A stretch of DNA of 64,000 nucleotides, taken from contig NZ_CP117982.1 in the NCBI RefSeq assembly GCF_030708075.1, positions 3,216,672 to 3,280,671 on the forward strand, given 5' to 3'. Origin of the DNA: Candidatus Epulonipiscium viviparus. Lineage in GTDB: Bacteria > Bacillota > Clostridia > Lachnospirales > Cellulosilyticaceae. Under the pieces are notes generated by a model. The model saw nothing but the letters and a program-made list of their open reading frames with translations. It was not told the DNA's origin and did no database searches. The position numbers and the translations under genes are program-made. Of the stretch, positions 39,551 to 47,600 are shown piece by piece; position 1 is the first letter of the stretch, and each line of letters begins with the position of its first letter.

Positions 39551-40687
39551 ATGTTAATGAACACATATCCAAAATCAGATGTTACGTTTACCAGAGGCGA
39601 TGGTAGTTTCGTATATAGCGATAAAGGCGAAGTATATCTAGATTTTACCAGCGGAATAGGCGTAAACTCTTTGGGGTACAACAATCCGACTATCACCAAG
39701 GCTCTTGTTTCGGGAGCTTCTTTAATGCATTTATCCAATTTGTATGATACGGCGCAAGATAGAAATTTGGCGCAGCTTCTTATAGCCAAGATGGGGCTAA
39801 AATCTGTCTTCTTCGCTAACAGCGGTGCCGAGGCAAATGAAGGCGCTATTAAATTGGCGCGAAAATATAGCTACGACAAATACGGTCAAGGGCGCCACGA
39901 AATTATAACTTTGCGAAATTCATTTCATGGCAGAACGATCACGACGCTTAGCGCCACAGGTCAAGATAAATTTCATAAATATTTTACGCCGTTCACAGAT
40001 GGCTTTTCTTACGTACCAGCAAATGATATCGAGGCGCTACTTCAAGCTGCAACGGATCGAACTTGTGCAATAATGATAGAGTTAGTCCAAGGCGAAGGCG
40101 GAGTATTGCCACTCGACAGAAAATATGTAAAAGAGTTGGCGGAATTTTGCAGGAATGAAGACGTTCTACTTATAGTAGATGAAGTACAAACCGGAGTTGG
40201 CCGTTGCGCTACATTTTGCGCCTACGAACAATACGGAATACTTCCAGATATCGTGACGTTGGCAAAAGGATTGGGCGGAGGAATTCCGATAGGCGCGATA
40301 GTATCTGGAGCGAAATGCGAGTTCACATTTGGAGTAGGAGATCATGGGTCTACATTTGGAGGAAATCCGTTAGCCTGCCGTGTCGCGAGTGCGGTAGTTG
40401 GCACCATGGAGAAAAGCTTCCTGGAGGGAATTTATGACAAAGGGGACTATATCGTAAAAACTCTCAAACAGATGCATAGCCCTCATATCAAAGAAGTGCG
40501 AGGCTTGGGGCTAATGATAGGAATAGAGCTCAGCGATCTATCTGCCATAGACGTGCGAGCGAGATGTCAAGACAACAACCTACTAGTGCTAACAGCGGGC
40601 ACAAACACCATAAGGCTGCTACCGCCATTGACTATATCGCTATCAGAAATACGAGAAGGGCTTGCTATATTGCAACAAATAATATAA
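39551..40687 (+). CDS. argD: Acetylornithine aminotransferase
   Basis: Class III PLP aminotransferase of 378 residues that converts N-acetylglutamate semialdehyde and glutamate to N-acetylornithine and 2-oxoglutarate in arginine synthesis. Visible motifs are the phosphate-binding SGAEANE (91-97), SFHGRT (124-129), VDEVQTGVGR (209-218), the PLP lysine Lys239 in LAKGLGGGIPIG, and HGSTFGGNPLAC. The start is the first ATG at 39551 after AAAAGGAG at ten bases; a second ATG two codons later is less well spaced. Length is slightly below the usual 390-400. Ornithine aminotransferases look similar, but the argF gene 99 bases downstream supports ArgD. The two form a small arginine operon placed between two giant surface-protein genes. 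Confidence 0.95.
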   Translation: MLMNTYPKSDVTFTRGDGSFVYSDKGEVYLDFTSGIGVNSLGYNNPTITKALVSGASLMHLSNLYDTAQDRNLAQLLIAKMGLKSVFFANSGAEANEGAIKLARKYSYDKYGQGRHEIITLRNSFHGRTITTLSATGQDKFHKYFTPFTDGFSYVPANDIEALLQAATDRTCAIMIELVQGEGGVLPLDRKYVKELAEFCRNEDVLLIVDEVQTGVGRCATFCAYEQYGILPDIVTLAKGLGGGIPIGAIVSGAKCEFTFGVGDHGSTFGGNPLACRVASAVVGTMEKSFLEGIYDKGDYIVKTLKQMHSPHIKEVRGLGLMIGIELSDLSAIDVRARCQDNNLLVLTAGTNTIRLLPPLTISLSEIREGLAILQQII

Positions 40688-40786
40688 ACTGTATCTGCTC
40701 CAGCGATGGCGATTATTTCAGTGGCAGATCATGCCCCCGCTATCGAATTTTTGTTGGTTTTATTTTTATATTAAAGGAGACGTTTT

Positions 40787-41692
40787 ATGAAAAATTTATT
40801 TAAGATTTTGGATTTGTCCTCGGCTCAAATTACCGAAATTTTAGACTCTGCTGATGAACTGAAACTTCTGAGAAAAAAGGGCATCTTTAGCGATGCTTTG
40901 CGCAACAAAAAAATTGGTATGATTTTCGAAAAGGCTTCGACCAGAACTCGCATCTCTTTTGAGGTCGGTATCTCTGAACTGGGCGGAACGCCTCTCTTTT
41001 TATCTGGCTCTGATTTGCAGATCGGTCGCGGCGAACCTCTTAAGGATACTGCTCGTGTTTTGGCACGCTATCTCGATGGCATTATGATTCGCACTTTTAC
41101 TCAGGCGACTGTTGAGGATTTGGCCAAGTATTCTGGTCTCCCAGTTATTAATGGCCTTACGGATCTTGCGCATCCTTGCCAAGTTTTGGCAGATCTTATG
41201 ACTATTCGTGAATTTAAAGGATCGCTGGAGGGCTTAAAGCTCGTTTTTATCGGTGACGGAAACAATATGTGTAACAGTCTGGTTGTTGGGGGTCTAAAAA
41301 TGGGCATGCAGGTTTCTATCGCTGTTGCTCCTGGCTATGAGCCGTCACGCACTATTCTGTCTTTTGCGGCGACCTACGGAAACCAGTTTAAGATAACGTA
41401 TCGACCGGAGGAAGCTATATGCGGAGCTGATGTAGTAATTACCGATGTATGGACCAGTATGGGGCAGGAGGCCGAGGCCGCTGCAAGGTTGAAGGCTTTT
41501 AGTGGATTTTGTTTGACCAAGGAATTGTTATCAGCAGCTAATGATGATTATATGGTTTTGCACTGCTTGCCAGCGCACCGAGAAGAAGAAATTTCAGAAG
41601 AGGTCTTTGAAGAGAATGCGAAATATATTTTTGAAGAGGCAGAAAATCGATTACACGTACAGAAGGCTGTAATGCTTAAAGTTTTTGCTTAG
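40787..41692 (+). CDS. argF: Ornithine carbamoyltransferase
   Basis: A 301-residue cytoplasmic enzyme that joins carbamoyl phosphate and ornithine to make citrulline. Motifs are the carbamoyl-phosphate-binding STRTR (51-55), HPCQ (129-132), the DVWTSMGQE loop (220-228, ornithine side) and HCLPAHR (259-265). Length and motif spacing are typical of the family. AAAGGAG lies at a good distance before the ATG. It follows argD in the same direction and is ended by the terminator at 41741. An arginine-catabolic version (arcB) is possible on sequence alone, but the argD partner argues for biosynthesis. Confidence 0.96.
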   Translation: MKNLFKILDLSSAQITEILDSADELKLLRKKGIFSDALRNKKIGMIFEKASTRTRISFEVGISELGGTPLFLSGSDLQIGRGEPLKDTARVLARYLDGIMIRTFTQATVEDLAKYSGLPVINGLTDLAHPCQVLADLMTIREFKGSLEGLKLVFIGDGNNMCNSLVVGGLKMGMQVSIAVAPGYEPSRTILSFAATYGNQFKITYRPEEAICGADVVITDVWTSMGQEAEAAARLKAFSGFCLTKELLSAANDDYMVLHCLPAHREEEISEEVFEENAKYIFEEAENRLHVQKAVMLKVFA

Positions 41693-41740
41693 CTTTAAAA
41701 AAGGAAAAGTAAGGAAAAGAAAGGAAAAGAAAGGAAAGGA

Positions 41741-41776
41741 AGAGGGGATCCGATTGCTTGGTCCTCTCTTTTTTTT
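41741..41776. terminator. Terminator between argF and the convergent membrane protein gene
   Basis: Ten bases at 41741-41750 pair with 41760-41769 (Watson-Crick pairs plus two G-U), with a nine-base loop and then eight T. A nearly pure purine tract precedes it (41697-41749), so in the other direction the stem is followed by a pyrimidine-rich stretch. It may therefore serve both convergent genes. Confidence 0.82.
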
Positions 41777-41785
41777 CGGGTTCGA

Positions 41786-42163
41786 CTAAACTTCATTAGC
41801 CACATATTTAACATCTAGTTCGTCTATCGCATCATCGGCCTGTTGTCTAGCCAAGTGGCGTTCCTTGCGCTTGCGTAAATACAATAAGCTGTTACATGGA
41901 ACTAAGAATAATATTGCGCAACCATATACATATACTGCCTCCCAAAACCAATGAGCATAAACATGGCTCTGCTCGATGACAAAAATAAGTGTAATGAAGT
42001 TTAAGCAATTGAGAATTACTATAAACCAGTGGTCTACTTGCTTTGAATTTTGTCTAAATAATAGCAATTGGATCAATATCGGCAACATAGCCAGTATCAA
42101 TGTATACAAATATGAGTCGAAAATTCCATAGATAATCGTTAACATTGTGTCGATACTTTGCAT
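41786..42163 (-). CDS. Small membrane protein of unknown function
   Basis: A 125-residue protein with a very good ribosome binding site (AAAGGAGG, seven bases before the ATG at 42163). Three hydrophobic segments are visible: about residues 15-36 (YLYTLILAMLPILIQLLLF), 45-62 (WFIVILNCLNFITLIFVI) and 73-94 (EAVYVYGCAILFLVPCNSLLYL). A basic, then mixed-charge cytoplasmic tail ends in DELDVKYVANEV. The LRKRKER cluster after the last helix suggests the C-terminus is inside. I do not recognise the family. It is a single gene convergent with argF and divergent from the third giant gene. Confidence 0.75.
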   Translation of the reverse strand: MQSIDTMLTIIYGIFDSYLYTLILAMLPILIQLLLFRQNSKQVDHWFIVILNCLNFITLIFVIEQSHVYAHWFWEAVYVYGCAILFLVPCNSLLYLRKRKERHLARQQADDAIDELDVKYVANEV

Positions 42164-42490
42164 ATAAACTCCTCCTTTAATAAAAATTTTGCAGATATAT
42201 CATGATTATATTCACACAGTAATTAATTATGCCAGTTACAGCAGAAGAACTTCGCTCCCTCTCTTTTTTATCATACTATGCGACAAAGACGAAATTCGCT
42301 ACTATATTTGCTACCCACTTCGCTTCAACCCCTTATTTTACCAGTGTACAGGCTGCTAACATTCAAACTAATTTGTGACGATATAATTCATAGAGTCCTT
42401 TTGCCAATATAAAATATTTGAATAAAGTATAATTTCTTTTGATATATAGTATAAATTATTATAAATTATCCATTTGAGAGGAGCATTATT
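42164..42490. other. Divergent AT-rich intergenic region
   Basis: Lies between the small membrane protein (minus) and the third giant gene (plus). It holds several TATAAT or TATAAA hexamers, such as 42428-42433 on the plus strand and one near 42210 on the minus strand. None has a well-placed -35 partner, so I make no firm promoter call. No gene or RNA was seen. Confidence 0.45.
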
Positions 42491-43309
42491 ATGAAAAAAC
42501 GAGTTATATCTGCGATGCTTTCTGCTACAACATTATTCGGTCAACTACCTATCACAGCGATGGAGTTTGACGATATCGATGCGTTTGTATTCGACGACTT
42601 TGGTGCCGATTTGGAGGCTGATTGGGAAGCCGATTTATATGCAGATGAACTAATATTCGAAGTATTTGAAGAGTCTACAGATGAGATGTATGAATCCTAT
42701 ATTGATGATAACGATAGCTATGATGCTTATGAAGATTTTTACGAAGATACTTACATCGAAGATTTTTACGAAGATGCTTACACCGAAGATTCCTACGATA
42801 GTGCTTATACCGAAGATTCCTACGATGATACTTACACCGAAAATTCCGATGATAATACTTACATCGAAAATTCTGCTACCCAAAAAGATGACGAAGACGA
42901 ATTTTCTGGCGGTGCGTACAACCCGTTCACCGATGAATTTGAAGTATATCTTCCGACTGTTGTTGACCCGGACACCGGAATTCATTCTGCTGTTAGCATA
43001 GAAGAAGTGATTGACACCCCCCCTGTGGCCGTTACTGTCGACCGCTCTAAGTTTGATGCCCTGGAAAATGCGATCAACGAAGCCCTTAATATTTCCGATG
43101 ATTATATGGTTACCGATATTGCTAAGATGCACATTCCATCAGGTATAAAATTTATTGCCACTGCCGGTATGAACACTTTTAATGCTGCTATCAGGACGGC
43201 TCAGGCCGCTCTTTCTGCTGCAGAAGCTAAGCTCAACGATCCGCTCACCGTTCCAACTGCTGGCGACGGTCTTGAACTCGCAACAACTGCCCTCGTAACG
43301 CACAGGTGA
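42491..43309 (+). CDS. 5' fragment of third giant surface protein: signal peptide, acidic tract, first helical repeats
   Basis: First piece (272 codons) of a 20.5 kb reading unit ending at 63039. The ATG follows GAGAGGAG at good spacing. Residues 1-25 are a signal peptide (MKKRVISAMLSATTLFG start, cleavage probably after PITA). Residues 26-140 form an acidic, Tyr/Phe-rich tract containing a 27-bp repeat. From about 43030 the first helical FIVAR-like unit begins, with alanine-rich pairs of helices (FNAAIRTAQAALSAAEAKL). The frame ends at 43309 after a one-base loss near 43295; the protein sequence continues in another frame as NAQVIFVKALQTGTY. On its own it would be a secreted acidic stub. Confidence 0.78.
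   Translation: MKKRVISAMLSATTLFGQLPITAMEFDDIDAFVFDDFGADLEADWEADLYADELIFEVFEESTDEMYESYIDDNDSYDAYEDFYEDTYIEDFYEDAYTEDSYDSAYTEDSYDDTYTENSDDNTYIENSATQKDDEDEFSGGAYNPFTDEFEVYLPTVVDPDTGIHSAVSIEEVIDTPPVAVTVDRSKFDALENAINEALNISDDYMVTDIAKMHIPSGIKFIATAGMNTFNAAIRTAQAALSAAEAKLNDPLTVPTAGDGLELATTALVTHR
42746..42876 (+). repeat. 27-bp tandem repeat in the acidic tract
   Basis: Units starting at 42746, 42773, 42800 and 42827, then a diverged copy, encode DAYTEDSYD-like nine-residue repeats. Being a multiple of three, it can expand or contract without breaking the frame. Confidence 0.85.
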
Positions 43310-43512
43310 TTTTTGTTAAGGCGCTTCAAACTGGAACCTACATTAGTACTTTCGAATTGCTTCAAGTTATTTCTACAGCCGATCAAGCTACAGATGGTGT
43401 TGTGAAAAATGATGATGATGTTGACGAAGTAGCGTATTTGACTAAATTTACTTCTGCATCGAATTTCGATGATTTGGACAACGGCTATAGATGCGGCAAG
43501 AACCTTCATTGA
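43306..43512 (+). CDS. Third giant protein, frame-shifted fragment 2
   Basis: A 68-codon piece that carries the end of one helical repeat (KALQTGTYIS) and the start of the next (VAYLTKFTSASNFDDLD). It has no ribosome binding site. The frame is lost near 43481, where GACAACG stands in place of the GACACG expected from the repeat pattern (one extra A); the sequence continues as TAIDAARTFIEDA in the next fragment. It is part of the same unit and not an independent gene. Confidence 0.6.
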   Translation: MIFVKALQTGTYISTFELLQVISTADQATDGVVKNDDDVDEVAYLTKFTSASNFDDLDNGYRCGKNLH

Positions 43513-44062
43513 AGACGCGAAGGTTACAGCTCAAACCGAAGCCGAAGTGACTACCGCGGTCAACACGCTCAAGACTGTTATTAATAATTTTAACGCTAGC
43601 ATAAAAGTGGGAACCAAGCTTGATCTAACTGCTCTGGACACGACTATAGCTGATGCTACCACTGCGAAAATTTCAAATGTAGCGGCTGATGCTAACGACT
43701 TCGGTGTTATCAGCTCGCTTAAGGATGGTGATAAATACGTCCTTCAAGATACTCAAGATGCTTTTACTGCGGCAATAGACGAGGCCACCGATGCGAAAAC
43801 TAAGTTTGAATCACTTGCGGGAGCTCCAGAGCATGTAGCAGCTATTGCTCAGGCTACTCAGAATTTAAAAGTAGCTACTGAACTATATAAATCTCAGATA
43901 CTTACTCACAAGGAACTTACTCCGGAGTATGTAAATAAATTAAACGACGCTATCATTACGGCAGAGGCTGAACTAGCTGCGGTTGACCGTGTTACAGATG
44001 ATGCACCAGACACGATCCCTCGACGAAACGCTGGTTTCTACTGCTGTCAGCCAAGCTCTTGA
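43469..44062 (+). CDS. Third giant protein, frame-shifted fragment 3 (FIVAR-like repeats)
   Basis: A 197-codon piece with about two helical repeat units: AIDAARTFIEDAK, then VNTLKTVINNFNASIKVGTKLD, then ALDTTIADATTAK and FTAAIDEATDAKTKF. The pattern is two amphipathic alanine-rich helices followed by a short GTxLD turn, as in FIVAR-type surface repeats. The frame is lost between about 44000 and 44030, and the sequence continues as ETLVSTAVSQALEDAIAKA. It has no convincing start of its own. Confidence 0.65.
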   Translation: MIWTTAIDAARTFIEDAKVTAQTEAEVTTAVNTLKTVINNFNASIKVGTKLDLTALDTTIADATTAKISNVAADANDFGVISSLKDGDKYVLQDTQDAFTAAIDEATDAKTKFESLAGAPEHVAAIAQATQNLKVATELYKSQILTHKELTPEYVNKLNDAIITAEAELAAVDRVTDDAPDTIPRRNAGFYCCQPSS

Positions 44063-44696
44063 GGATGCTATCGCCAAAGCAAAGATTATTCAGGCTCAAC
44101 CAATCAACGACATTGCACTTCAACTGGCCACTATAGAGCTGAACAACGCTGTTGCTACTTTCAAAGCTTCGATCGTCAAAGGCACTGAGCTAGATATTAC
44201 GGCATTAGAGACCACTATCACTGCTGCTGCTAATTTGCTAAAAGGCGATTACGAGACAACAAATCAGCCTGCCGAAGAAGTGGATGCAGGTCAAAAGTTC
44301 ACTACATCGGATTCAGAGAATGATTTGGAGGATGCTATCGATGTTGCCGAAGACGCCGCCAAAACTGTGGATTCTGTAGAGGCCCTCAACGCGGCGATCG
44401 GTGTACTAACGGCTGCGATGAAAAAATTTGAGGCTAGCATGATGATGGGCACTTTTGTCGATGTATCACGACTCGTTGACGATATCGAAGACGCGCGTCA
44501 AAAACCTGACGGAATTCTAGTTAAAGATCTGACAGCTGATCAAGTTTCTTCTGAGTTCGAATTTGTTACCTCTAATGATCTAAATACATTTTTGGAGGCG
44601 ATTATCACCGCTGAGTCTGTTGCAGCGCAATATAGCTCCAAAGCATTTATCGAACAGGAGATCGCTAAACTCTCTGACCCAGGCCGATGCATCTGA
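43983..44696 (+). CDS. Third giant protein, frame-shifted fragment 4 (FIVAR-like repeats)
   Basis: A 237-codon piece with about three helical repeat units, for example FTTSDSENDLEDAIDVAEDA followed by LTAAMKKFEASMMMGTFVDV. The frame is lost at a CTCTCT run near 44672-44677, consistent with slippage of that dinucleotide; the sequence continues as LTQADASDEFDTIIDDA in the main fragment. The nominal start codon lies inside the previous fragment and lacks a ribosome binding site. Confidence 0.65.
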   Translation: MTVLQMMHQTRSLDETLVSTAVSQALEDAIAKAKIIQAQPINDIALQLATIELNNAVATFKASIVKGTELDITALETTITAAANLLKGDYETTNQPAEEVDAGQKFTTSDSENDLEDAIDVAEDAAKTVDSVEALNAAIGVLTAAMKKFEASMMMGTFVDVSRLVDDIEDARQKPDGILVKDLTADQVSSEFEFVTSNDLNTFLEAIITAESVAAQYSSKAFIEQEIAKLSDPGRCI

Positions 44697-47600
44697 TGAG
44701 TTTGATACAATTATTGATGATGCACGAACGACTTTGGAGAGCGCGGTTGATGCGTTTGACGATGCCGTAACACGAGGAAAGCTGCGAGAAGTTTTAACGC
44801 TCAACGATTTGATCGCCATTTTGAATATAGCGTCTGCTGCTATCAAAAATGTGTTGCCTCTCGATAACGATGCCTCACCTTCCAGCATTGCGAAAGGAAC
44901 TCGCTTTGCTCCGGCTCAGGCTGTCGAAGATTTTAAAGATGTTATTGATCCTATCGCTGAAAAAGTACATTCCAGTAGATTGTCTTCTTCCAAAATTACA
45001 GACTATATTTTTGACCTCGAAATCGCAACCGCCGAGTTTATGGCCGTCGTTCAAGTCGGTATGGGCGCACCGGTTGATACTTCGGTTTTGCTCGCGACTA
45101 TTGATAAAGCTTTGAATGTGAAGGTCGGCGTATATGCTATAACCCCAAATCCGTCTAAAGATCAGATCAGCGCGGGGGTTGTTAAAGCTAGTTCTGCCAA
45201 AGATATCCATGTGGATATGCTATTTGTTGATCTCGATGTTATGGAAGATCTCGACCATGCTATTGAAATAGCGTCCGAGCATGCTGCTGCGCCATATAAT
45301 ATTACTGCCGTTGAAGATGCGATCGCAGAGTTGGAAGATAGCATTTGGGAATTTGAACGAGAAATACAGTCGGGCGAGAAGGAAGATCTTGTGGAGACGG
45401 CCGATTTACGCCATATTATCGACTCCGTTGCGACAGAAATGAGCCACACTATCGCATCTGATTTGTATGCCTACAATATCGCCGATACTGTCAACTTTAT
45501 GTCGCTTAAAGATTATAATTTTGTAACATCAGCTCTGGGTAAAGCGTACGAAATATTGGCGGAGGCTGAGTATCCATCCGATCCCGATTTGGATATCGAG
45601 GAGATGATAGATGAGGCCATATACACATTGGAAAATATTTACGATGAAGTTAATGTCAAACAAGGTGAAATCGACGTCGCTGATATAGTGGATTTGATCG
45701 AAGAGGCAATGCAAATTGATGTGCTAGTGATATCAGATGGCCAAGGTGAAAGCGATGTGCCTCCTGGTGTAGAAGCCGTAAATCTAAATTCGTGGCTAAC
45801 TTTTAGTAAAGCGCTTTCTGCTGCGCAATCGGCTCTCGATGCCGTACTGTATCCGCCGAATGTTGAAGATGAAGACGATCCAGCATTATTGGAGCAAACT
45901 GATATCGACGTTTTCGCAACTGATTTACAAACTCAATTAGACGATTTAAATTCAGGTATTTTGGAAGGAGCCGCTCTCAGTGGTGATGATATAGAAGACC
46001 TACTAGATGATGCATACGACTTAAAGGATTCGTTAATAGGCTCCAATTTAGCTGCAGATAAAATTACAAAGGGTCAGTCGTTTGTATCGGAAGATGATTT
46101 CAATAGTCTGCTAGCAGCAATAGCGGTGGCCGAAACAGTTGCCGATGATGTTCGAGATAACAGTATAAGCGACAATGAGCATACTGCCGCGGTTAACGCC
46201 TTACAAAGCACAATAACTAATATCAAGACAACTCAGGCAGAGGGAACGCTTCAAAACTCTAGACAGTATCAAGAGTTAATAGATGCTATTGCGTCGGCTT
46301 ATGAGACACTAGGAAATGTTGAAGTATATCCTGATGGTACCAAGGAGGATGATGTAGCTGAAGGGTTGAAATTTATCTCGAAAACAGATAAAGACTGGTT
46401 TACCGGTGAAATTACTACGGCAGAAGGTATAGCCAAAGACTCTGCAAGTGAGGATGATGATCTCGAAGATGCGAAGGACGACTTAGATAAGACCATACGA
46501 GATTTTGATCGGGTAATAGAAACAGGATCAAACGACACGCTGCCTGCTATCACCAAAACTATAGCAGATGCAAGGACCGCCATGCGAGGCATACAAGTCA
46601 CGGACTATAGCAAGGAAACCAGCCAAATCGAATACGGCATCCAATACGCTTCTCAGGCAGACGTCAACTCACTTCTTGCTGCTATCACAAAAGCTGAAAT
46701 CAACGAAGATGTACGCGACCTGGAAGATGCAATAGACCTGTTCAAATCGACCATCAAAACTGGAACATACATCAACACAGACTCATTAACGAGCGCAATC
46801 GCAAGCGCCGTCACATTGCTCAGCGATGTTGCAATATTCGATGACGACACCGACGTTGAATCCGTAGATCGAGGTCATCGGTTTACCACGCAATCCGAGA
46901 AGGATGACCTACTAGATGCTATAGACACGGCGCAGAATACTTCCATCGACGAACCTCGCGACCTCGACAATACGCTCGAAGATTTAGCCGATGCGGTCAA
47001 CAATTTTAAGGATAGCATCCAGGTCGGCGTCTTTGTTGATACCATCGCCATAAAAGAAAAAATCGACTCCGCTTGGAATCTTTCTCGCTCCATTGCCGTA
47101 AATGATAACCCTCAAGATGATATCTCGGCCTCAATTTTTTATGTAACATCAACTGACTTGGGGACGCTTTTATCGGCAATTGTGGATGCCACAACAACGG
47201 CAAATAGTAGCTCCTCGACCGCTGACGATCTAATACTCGCTGAATCAGCTCTTTCCAGCGCGATGGAAACGTTCAATCAGGCTGTTAAACATGGAAAACG
47301 TTCCCAGGAATTGGATGCGCAACCACTTATCGACGAAATCTCACGCGGACGTACTTTGCTCCGAACAACAGTAGAATCTGACGATGGATCGGGCGTATCG
47401 AAATGGCATTTTTATGCAAGCAACGAGGATATTGCCGATTTCTCCGAAGCACTTCTAAAAGCTGAAGCGGCACGGGAAAAAGCAAAGTATGAGTCCGAAA
47501 TCACTATAGCGGCGACCGAAATGCGAGAAGCAAATGATGATTTTAATGACGCCAGATCTCCAGGATCCGAAATAATAATCCCCGATGCGATGGCCAACGT

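Noticed and set aside
42401-42465. Promoter for the third giant gene
   Set aside because: TTGCCA to TATAAT has a 21-base spacer and TTGATA to TATAAA has 15; neither fits well enough to call in such AT-rich sequence.
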